A stretch of DNA of 64,000 nt from Lytechinus pictus (taxonomy: Eukaryota; Echinodermata; Echinoidea; Temnopleuroida; Toxopneustidae). The stretch spans positions 34,528,001 to 34,592,000 of the forward strand of contig NC_087246.1 of assembly GCF_037042905.1 (NCBI RefSeq), read 5' to 3'. Below are positions 61,301 through 64,000 of this stretch, one piece after another (the stretch's first letter is position 1; every line of letters starts with the position of its first letter). A program made the position numbers and the translations under genes. The notes under the pieces are model-generated. The model was given only the letters and a program-made list of their open reading frames with translations, was not told the DNA's origin and did no database searches.

Positions 61301-63246
61301 GAGCAAACGTGGAATTGTGCATTATTGTTGCTTGGAAAAAGACCCGACATCGAGCTCGAATTTCGTGCTTTTTTTTTTGCTAATATGTCAGCAATTACAC
61401 AATTTCCTCCATAATCCTTTGGCACATATATTTTTTTTCATTTATACAAACAGACACCCAAGTGGTATGGGATTCTATACGAATTCCTTTTGAAATCGTT
61501 ACCACAAATGGCATTTATCTTTATATTATCTGTATATTGCTTAATACTTACCTTTTGTGCACCGAGATGAGCAATATAAGAGATGGTATCCAGAGAACTC
61601 TGGAAACAAGAAAAAAAAGATCGAAAGGCTGCTTGACACATGACAATTGTTGTTATTGAGAATTCATTTGCTACGCTTGAAATCGTTCACATCTGTATTA
61701 TATTGGATGGCTCAGAATGGAATACCACAAATATTTCTAGAGTAAGGGAATGCTGCACAGATAGGAAAAACAAGTGCTATAATCACAGAGAATCGAACTG
61801 TTTTTGTTACCCCATGAAGAAAAGCCACCCGTGATAGCGCACATAATGTCTGACACCGGGAGCAAACTCTAAAATCGCACATCTTCCGAAACTAGCATTG
61901 GACTTGGGAGATTAGCGTTAAAATTGCACTTTCTTCTTCTTTCGTCATCTGGCATCGTGAGAGCTTTCTTAACCTATCCCTCCCCTTTTCTGCTACCATT
62001 TTTCTTACTTTTAGCATTTTTGCGCCCCATTAAAAATGGAGTCAGGGGCACGTGTCCCGTTGCTCCATGGAAATATGCGCTACTGCCGATGGGAGACTCT
62101 AAGATCAGGAATATTCATTAAGTGGCATAGTAATGTTTATGAATACATTAAAGGTCAAGTCCACCCCAGAAAAATGGTGTTTTGAATCATTATAGAAAAA
62201 TTAAACAAGAATAACGCTGAAAATTTCATCAAAATCGGATGTAAAATAAGAAAACTAGGACATTTTAAAGTATCGCTTATTTTTAACAAAACAGTTATAT
62301 GTACTTATCTGTGACATGCAAATGAGAGAGTCGATGATGTCCCCCACTCACTTTTTCTCTTTTTTTATTGTTTGAGGTTTGAAATTTTCAGTGATATGCT
62401 TTTTGGATTTTTCTTTTTTTAATCAAATCAACTTTTGTAGGCGTGGACTTGTCCTTTAATAGTTATCATACCTGAACGGCATCATATTTTTGCCTCATAT
62501 CAGTGATGAGAGAGAAATCAGTCTTATTGGTGATCGTCAACAACGATTCTGCAACTTGAATCAAATCGCTTGAATCGATCTCTTCCTTGTCCTCTATATA
62601 CTCTAAGACTTCCTGAATGAAAAAAATATTATATCTATATATTTCCATCCTTTAACTTTTTATGCAGAGGAAGTTCATATTGGGTTGTTGAATGAAGACA
62701 AAGTTTGATTTTTTATTTTGAAATAGTAATTATTTTGTGTAAGCAACTCTTATTTATTTTGGTCGGTACTACAGTTATTTCCAATACCGATTGCGACATA
62801 TCGATATCAATTACATAACGTTAACTTCGGTTGAACTTATCTGTTCTTAACAATTATCGATATGATTAATAAAGTATACAAATCCTTCTTTTAAAAAGAA
62901 AGGTTCCCCTCTGAACCAATTTCCTCACCCTATCTCACCCCCACTATCCGCTTCCCAACAACCCCCTCTCTGAACCTTTCCCCATTCCATTTCTTTTAAA
63001 AGTAGTTGTCCCTAATTTTGTATTCTTTTCCATTAGTTGCACGTATCTGACTACCATCACAAAAGTAAAAACATTATAGTGATATGATAACCTAACTTTG
63101 ATTGGCGCATATATTGTTTTTTTGAATGAGAGTGCCTTTAAAAACCAATCAACAACAACAAACAACTATCTGAAAGGTAGATTGCAACTATGAGTAGATT
63201 CTTACCATTGCTGTCACTTCTTCACATGGACAATTGTTTGATCTCT
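34373..63246 (-). CDS. Adhesion-type GPCR (class B2), 20 exons, 5'-partial
   Basis: Joining 63246-63206, 62612-62472, 61599-61552, 57424-57292, 56577-56464, 55206-55131, 54667-54556, 46670-46618, 46095-45975, 44992-44889, 44580-44478, 39407-39257, 38966-38900, 38071-38005, 36872-36787, 36173-36011, 35695-35618, 35313-35268, 34681-34618 and 34379-34373 gives one open frame of about 590 residues in which every splice phase matches. Order: end of an N-terminal Cys region, GAIN domain, GPS, seven helices, short Ser/Thr-rich tail. It is a cell-surface receptor of the self-cleaving, tethered-agonist class; the coupling partner is unknown. N-terminal adhesion domains and the start codon lie beyond the window. 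Transposons fill its introns. The core is strong; the last four exons are less sure. Confidence 0.85.
34618..34681 (-). CDS. Adhesion GPCR, C-tail exon
   Basis: 64 nt between 'cgacatag' and a GTAAGT donor. It encodes about 21 residues rich in Gly, Ser and Val. Incoming and outgoing phases agree with both neighbours. Confidence 0.5.
34970..35119. mobile_element. 150-bp MITE with GGGGAGCGTTTCAT ends
   Basis: Ends GGGGAGCGTTTCATCAAC and the inverted TTCATGAAACACTCCCC. Inner inverted phrases are 'tgtccgacaagttg' and 'gacttgtcggata'. A second, oppositely oriented copy is at 63793-63937. Confidence 0.75.
35268..35313 (-). CDS. Adhesion GPCR, C-tail exon
   Basis: 46 nt between acceptor 'gtaattttccag' and donor GTATGT. 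It encodes a polar Asn/Ser/Thr-rich segment (SNNTANSNKSHTTQT). The phase fits. Confidence 0.55.
35618..35695 (-). CDS. Adhesion GPCR, helix 8 / proximal tail exon
   Basis: The acceptor 'tttttttacag' opens IRSALRLRKSR, the basic juxtamembrane stretch that follows 'LMNAE' of TM7. The donor ACG|GTACAG is weak. If unused, the frame ends at a TAA at 35597-35599, which would give an alternative short tail. Confidence 0.6.
36011..36173 (-). CDS. Adhesion GPCR, TM6-TM7 exon
   Basis: 163 nt, 54 codons. TM6 reads LPVLGVTWITGIL and TM7 reads YLFAIFNAFQGVFIFI, both textbook class B2 signatures. The acceptor ends 'tttcaag', the donor is GTGAGA. Confidence 0.92.
36787..36872 (-). CDS. Adhesion GPCR, end of TM5 and third intracellular loop
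   Basis: 86 nt encoding INGIIMILTVRVLRTV and a short charged loop. The acceptor is 'tgcctacag', the donor GTGAGT. Confidence 0.85.
37483..37999. mobile_element. MITE family A, copy 3, touching a splice donor
   Basis: TTAAAGGTCAAGTTAACC to GGTGGACTTGTTCTTTAA, with TTAA at both ends. On the - strand its end follows the exon donor 'gtaaa' directly, so the T of TTAA is the sixth base of the donor GTAAAT. Confidence 0.85.
38005..38071 (-). CDS. Adhesion GPCR, ECL2 / TM5 exon
   Basis: 67 nt encoding Cys-Trp-Leu then NRENGGIWIFVVPALVIAV. Cys-Trp-Leu is the conserved ECL2 motif that pairs with the TM3 Cys. The acceptor ends 'gtatatag'. The exon is short and lies against a MITE, so it is easily missed. 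Its phases (1 nt in, 0 out) fit both neighbours. Confidence 0.88.
38900..38966 (-). CDS. Adhesion GPCR, TM4 exon
   Basis: 67 nt encoding VPVVIVAATTAADINFYG and an acidic end. With the preceding 'GWG' it forms the typical class B2 TM4 motif. The acceptor is 'catcactag', the donor GTAAGT. Confidence 0.9.
39257..39407 (-). CDS. Adhesion GPCR, TM3 exon
   Basis: 151 nt, 50 codons. Contains Cys at the TM3 start (VACKVV), FLHLFFLAVMFWMLVQGVY and the start of TM4 (YFIVVGWG). The acceptor is 'ctcaaacag', the donor GTAAGT. Confidence 0.93.
39408..40958. other. Intron sequence upstream of the LINE
   Basis: AT-rich, with a duplicated 'gcatttaatcaatcaattc' near 40190-40215. Part of it may be the LINE 5' untranslated region or ORF1 remnant, but I cannot place the boundary. 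Confidence 0.4.
40959..44396 (+). mobile_element. Nearly intact LINE (APE endonuclease + reverse transcriptase), antisense in gene 2 intron
   Basis: Frame 1 (40959-41696) carries the AP-type endonuclease (NIRSINKK, SETWL, YRPPKG, GDFN). Frame 2 (to about 41830) has 'SDISDHFPIF', the endonuclease end. Frame 3 (from about 41830 to 43991) has the reverse transcriptase: 'RPISLL', 'FLDLSKAFDTINH', 'GVPQGSLLGP', 'FADDSN', then the C-terminal 'GPRFWNDLPDD'. One-base shifts near 41658 and 41830 break the otherwise full polyprotein. The 3' end is a short (aaatc)n tail at 44370-44396, without a long poly-A. CR1/L2/Jockey-like group by motif style; the clade is uncertain. No ORF1 was recognised. Confidence 0.85.
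44478..44580 (-). CDS. Adhesion GPCR, TM2 exon
   Basis: 103 nt encoding LKSIRIRILTNQCVAMFLAQ and a polar end. The acceptor ends 'gatttcag', the donor is GTTTGT (weaker than usual). Phases fit. Confidence 0.88.
44889..44992 (-). CDS. Adhesion GPCR, TM1 exon
   Basis: 104 nt. It begins ISRGNELSLDVITYTGCSLS, the standard TM1 entry of class B2 receptors ('ITY.GC.LS'). The acceptor is 'ttttgttcag', the donor GTAAGT. Confidence 0.92.
45756..45877. repeat. 61-bp tandem duplication in an intron
   Basis: Two units of 'tccaaagtcacggacaaaaa' / 'tgctgttttgattcaccgat' / 'cggcaaagaat', with small indels. A partial third lies upstream. Confidence 0.7.
45975..46095 (-). CDS. Adhesion GPCR, GPS cleavage exon and tethered agonist
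   Basis: 121 nt. Contains GCMVVPSISNDQ, then CSCNHMTSFAILMAV. This is the GPCR proteolysis site: four-Cys pattern, His-Met|Thr in place of the usual His-Leu|Thr/Ser, and the tethered agonist beginning TSFAILMAV. His and Thr needed for autoproteolysis are present. The acceptor is 'ggatctaccag', the donor GTGAGT. Confidence 0.93.
46618..46670 (-). CDS. Adhesion GPCR, GAIN strand exon before the GPS
   Basis: 53 nt encoding TMKPKGASFLCAFYDTN, equivalent to the '...CvfWd' strand whose Cys pairs within the GPS. The second Trp usual in GPS motifs is Phe in the next exon. The acceptor is 'caaattgcag', the donor GTAAGT. Confidence 0.88.
46671..48092. other. Intron sequence, no other feature recognised
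   Basis: Includes several diverged short blocks around 'gatcctcttgcatcc' / 'tttagcatcaaatacgatcc' (46990-47640) that look like an old degenerate tandem repeat of about 130-200 bp, and a CT-rich tract at 47910-48040. Confidence 0.4.
48093..49418 (+). repeat. Left arm of the large foldback
   Basis: Contains 'aagatggcgtccaaaatggc', 'cgattttgcgctaaagtgag' and 'catcgattgtgttggtatga', each found inverted in the right arm. It is uninterrupted, so it serves as the empty site for the hAT insertion in the other arm. Confidence 0.85.
50031..51690 (+). mobile_element. Decayed, internally deleted Ty3/gypsy pol
   Basis: In order: a protease-proximal region ('FYVPDVKVSAILGLLGCTDL', 'FPEHFNAIGSFKGKAMLHVK', 'APRKC'), RNase H-type residues (near 50680-50860, frames mixed), an integrase zinc-binding domain ('VPKSLRNYILGQLHLGHMGI', then C..C), then integrase C-terminal core ('SSPHYPRSNGLAQRMVRTVN', 'SPAEMLFGRPIRT') and tail (near 51540-51660). 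Most of the reverse transcriptase and the first catalytic Asp residues of integrase are deleted, and stops and frameshifts interrupt. No gag or flanking LTR pair was identified. Confidence 0.75.
52230..52745 (+). repeat. Diverged internal copy of foldback arm sequence
   Basis: 'gggacaatattcaag...aattcattcagtat...gtaggttagaaaaa' and then 'agatctcagccgaattacct...tcatatgacactaattttgtg' correspond to parts of 53760-54300 in the same orientation, but with the outer part placed first. It is clearly older than the two main arms. Confidence 0.6.
52746..54331 (-). repeat. Right arm of the large foldback
   Basis: Inverted partner of 48093-49418, interrupted by a hAT-like insertion at 52845-53117. Confidence 0.85.
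52845..53117 (+). mobile_element. Short hAT-like element, 273 bp, nested
   Basis: Ends CACTAGCGTACCTA and TAGGTACGCCACTG, with 8-bp duplication TGTGTAAG on both sides (52837-52844, 53118-53125). The interior is G, C and T runs with repeated 'gccccccctgacgagctt'. No coding sequence. Confidence 0.85.
54556..54667 (-). CDS. Adhesion GPCR, GAIN subdomain B exon
   Basis: 112 nt encoding NVTSSVISVHTTG and DLIMTIPHRPN. These match the 'v.SsVIsv' and 'l..pv.i.l.H' strands of GAIN domains. The acceptor is 'cattgtatag'. The donor AAC|GTGCGT was chosen because it keeps phase 0 into the next exon. Confidence 0.8.
55131..55206 (-). CDS. Adhesion GPCR, GAIN exon
   Basis: 76 nt encoding SRVSVAHLREFPAAFLPTRL and a basic end. 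The acceptor 'ttttgctcatttag' and donor GTATGT are good. It needs 2 nt in and leaves 2 nt out, exactly as its neighbours require. Confidence 0.75.
55960..56385 (+). mobile_element. LINE 3' end, 5'-truncated and decayed
   Basis: Shifting frames give 'FPISAPVL', stop, 'NSLPVK', then 'RTAPSISILKSILKTHLFSK', the usual LINE C-terminus ('LWNSLP...LKT.LF'). The 3' end 'gcgctatataaatttcaaat' and (att)n tail follow. Confidence 0.65.
56464..56577 (-). CDS. Adhesion GPCR, GAIN exon
   Basis: 114 nt encoding IVMEPAEPDMDFLYRSDETG and TSVRIPSENFNS, with the 'V.iP' strand common to GAIN domains. The acceptor ends 'aatttaatag', the donor is GTAAGT. Phases fit. Confidence 0.82.
57292..57424 (-). CDS. Adhesion GPCR, GAIN subdomain A helical exon
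   Basis: 133 nt encoding DLQEVGHNILGSLDRLQNAI and HPLISDLI, amphipathic helices typical of subdomain A. The acceptor is 'atcgttttgcag', the donor GTACGC. Confidence 0.82.
57734..58337. mobile_element. MITE family C (TTAA ends)
   Basis: TTAAAGGGGAATCAAACCC to GGCTGGATTCCCCTTTAA, 604 bp, with inverted subterminal blocks ('acaagaaagttatgaattt' against 'cagctataactttcgtattg'). No frame. Confidence 0.75.
58351..60368 (-). mobile_element. hAT-like non-autonomous element, copy 3, inverted and interrupted
   Basis: Ends CAATGGCGTA and TACGCCACTG, with a perfect 8-bp target duplication ACGACTAC (58343-58350, 60369-60376). The body matches copies at 11.7 and 13.5 kb in reverse orientation, including 'gcgaagcgcgagct' units and the terminal G/C runs. 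It is interrupted at 58502-59330 by a LINE fragment. Confidence 0.85.
58502..59330 (-). mobile_element. 5'-truncated LINE inserted in the hAT-like element
   Basis: The frame at 59046-59300 gives 'MYKFINKQLPLPFNNMF' and 'FVFSGPKLWNSFSKDI', the C-terminus of a LINE protein related to the one at 40.96-44.40 kb. The 3' end is a (tgaat)n tail at 58502-58520. A TA microsatellite lies near 58820-58865. Confidence 0.8.
60456..61150. mobile_element. CACACTGT-rich repeat element, copy 3, interrupted
   Basis: The left part resembles 24468-24758 ('ccccaatggaaataacacag'). A block at about 60610-61077 ('acggggatgtgccgctccag' to a C-run and 'ggttttcat') interrupts it, and 'gcgtgtccgtggac...cacactgttcaaatgctt' resumes. 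The inserted block contains repeated 'ccttagccatgggtcc' phrases. The right border is uncertain. Confidence 0.5.
61552..61599 (-). CDS. Adhesion GPCR, small in-frame GAIN exon (16 codons)
   Basis: 48 nt encoding SSLDTISYIAHLGAQK between 'tcttgtttccag' and GTAAGT. Phase 0 on both sides means it could be skipped without a frameshift. Confidence 0.75.
61600..62147. other. Intron sequence with a short dispersed repeat
   Basis: 'ggctcagaatggaatacca' near 61709 recurs at 63299 with related flanks. Nothing else is recognised. Confidence 0.4.
62148..62459. mobile_element. MITE family A, copy 4, internally deleted, near a splice donor
   Basis: TTAAAGGTCAAGTCCACCCC to GGCGTGGACTTGTCCTTTAA, 312 bp. On the - strand its end lies 12 nt after the donor of the exon at 62472-62612. 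Confidence 0.85.
62472..62612 (-). CDS. Adhesion GPCR, GAIN subdomain A exon
   Basis: 141 nt, 47 codons: EVLEYIEDKEEIDSSDLIQV, then AESLLTITNKTDF. This resembles the opening helices of GAIN ('l..yl....i...dl..v...l..it'). The acceptor is 'ttttttcattcag', the donor GTATGA. Phase 0 on both sides. Confidence 0.85.
63206..63246 (-). CDS. Adhesion GPCR, most 5' exon in the window
   Basis: 41 nt between 'ttataattgcag' and GTAAGA encoding RSNNCPCEEVTAM. The two Cys may end an extracellular Cys-rich domain. The preceding exon must lie beyond 64000 or was not recognised. Confidence 0.7.
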
Positions 63247-63599
63247 CTGCAATTATAAAAAAAAAACGATAAGATAAATATTTATATTATATTTGATGGC
63301 TCAGAATGGAATACCAGGAATATTCCAAGAGTTTGGGCAAATATTCCACGAATCGCAGATGAGTGGAATATTGGTCCTAACGATACTCTTCGGAATTTCG
63401 GTCATTCTAGGGATACGCTCTGACACTGCACAGGGAATTCATGAAGACCAAAATAAGCGTTTTTAATGTATGGCTAAAACGCTCTCTCTATATATAGATG
63501 ATATAATTGCGGATATTTATAGTAAATTACACTATAGGCAGTATAAGTAAATATGTAGTTTCGAAATCGAATTCAGGTTCAGCTGCTGATTGAATAATT

Positions 63600-64000
63600 C
63601 CAATAATAATAATAATAGTAATGATACTACTACTAATAATAATGAAATTAATTTAGCGCTTTATACAAAGCTTCTAAGCGCTGCATACTTTTACCCCAGT
63701 TTAAGCACGGTTTCTCTTATCGGGCGCTCAGGCATTCAAGGAATTTCTTCTTAGCGGAGATTCCTTACTACACATGGGGAACATTTCATGCCGGGGTTTC
63801 ATGATAGGATCAGACGTTTTATCCGACAAATCCCATTTCATTGGATTGTTACCATGGTAACAGTGCTTCTCGGATAACTCAAAATCAAGGAAAGATCTGT
63901 CAATGTGTCGGACAAAAATGTTGATGAAACGCTCCCCTTGGTGGAGAGTGGCAAATTTAGATAGGCGCCTTGCCAAAGGACGGGAGTGCTGCGTTGGGAT
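63600..64000 (-). mobile_element. tRNA-derived SINE, minus strand, split by a MITE and cut by the window edge
   Basis: The (att)n tail at 63600-63650, 'gcgctttatacaaagcttct' and 'aaggaatttcttctt' match the body of the SINE at 30238-30520. After the MITE, 'ggcgccttgccaaaggac' resumes and the head would lie beyond the edge. Confidence 0.6.
63793..63937. mobile_element. MITE with GGGGAGCGTTTCAT ends, nested in a SINE
   Basis: 145 bp, inverted relative to the copy at 34970-35119. It shares 'gacgttttatccgacaa' and 'tgtcggacaaaaatgttgat'. Confidence 0.7.

Noticed and set aside
37483..62459. Family A MITEs as introners that created the introns
   Set aside because: They sit near the donors only; the acceptors are several hundred bases away in unrelated sequence.

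Overview
This window looks like nuclear DNA of a deuterostome invertebrate, most likely a sea urchin or close echinoderm relative. I infer this from spliced metazoan genes with long introns, a very high load of small DNA transposons and tRNA-derived SINEs, and GC-rich 'CTCGCGCTTCGCGCTCGC' motifs and 'TTAAAGGtCAAGTCCACC' MITEs that I recall from echinoid sequence. The species call is inference; no search was run. Most of the DNA is transposon-derived.

Two protein-coding genes are supported. (1) A class A GPCR on the + strand, made of two exons (16305-16967 and 24851-25423) joined in phase 0 to give 411 residues. It is closest in pattern to adenosine receptors, but has Asn-Gln-Tyr in place of the DRY motif and altered nucleoside-contact positions. 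(2) An adhesion-type GPCR (class B2) on the - strand, rebuilt here from 20 small exons between 63246 and 34373. Every splice phase closes, giving about 590 residues of GAIN domain, GPS cleavage motif, seven helices and a short tail. Its 5' end lies beyond the right edge of the window.

Layout. 1-9600: repeats, namely a diverged tandem repeat, a 0.6-kb polypurine tract, a 3.0-kb Mutator-like foldback element (337-bp inverted repeats, 9-bp target duplication), a small array of tRNA-like cloverleaves with anticodon loop UCA, a Penelope-like GIY-YIG fragment, a LINE relic and a MITE. 9600-16300: microsatellite, a 44-bp perfect palindrome, two hAT-like elements with 8-bp target duplications, then the putative promoter of gene 1. 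16300-25500: gene 1, with an 7.9-kb intron full of transposons. 25500-34300: intergenic SINEs, minisatellites and microsatellites. 34370-63250: gene 2. Its introns hold a nearly intact antisense LINE (40.96-44.40 kb), a 6.2-kb foldback with 1.3-kb inverted arms around a decayed Ty3/gypsy pol (48.1-54.3 kb), and a hAT element interrupted by a LINE fragment (58.35-60.37 kb). 63250-64000: a SINE interrupted by a MITE.

The two receptors need not work together; they are simply neighbours, transcribed convergently and separated by about 9 kb. The most unusual structures are the two foldback elements, the tRNA-like array, the altered GPCR motifs, and two copies of one MITE family that end 5 and 12 nt from splice donors of gene 2.
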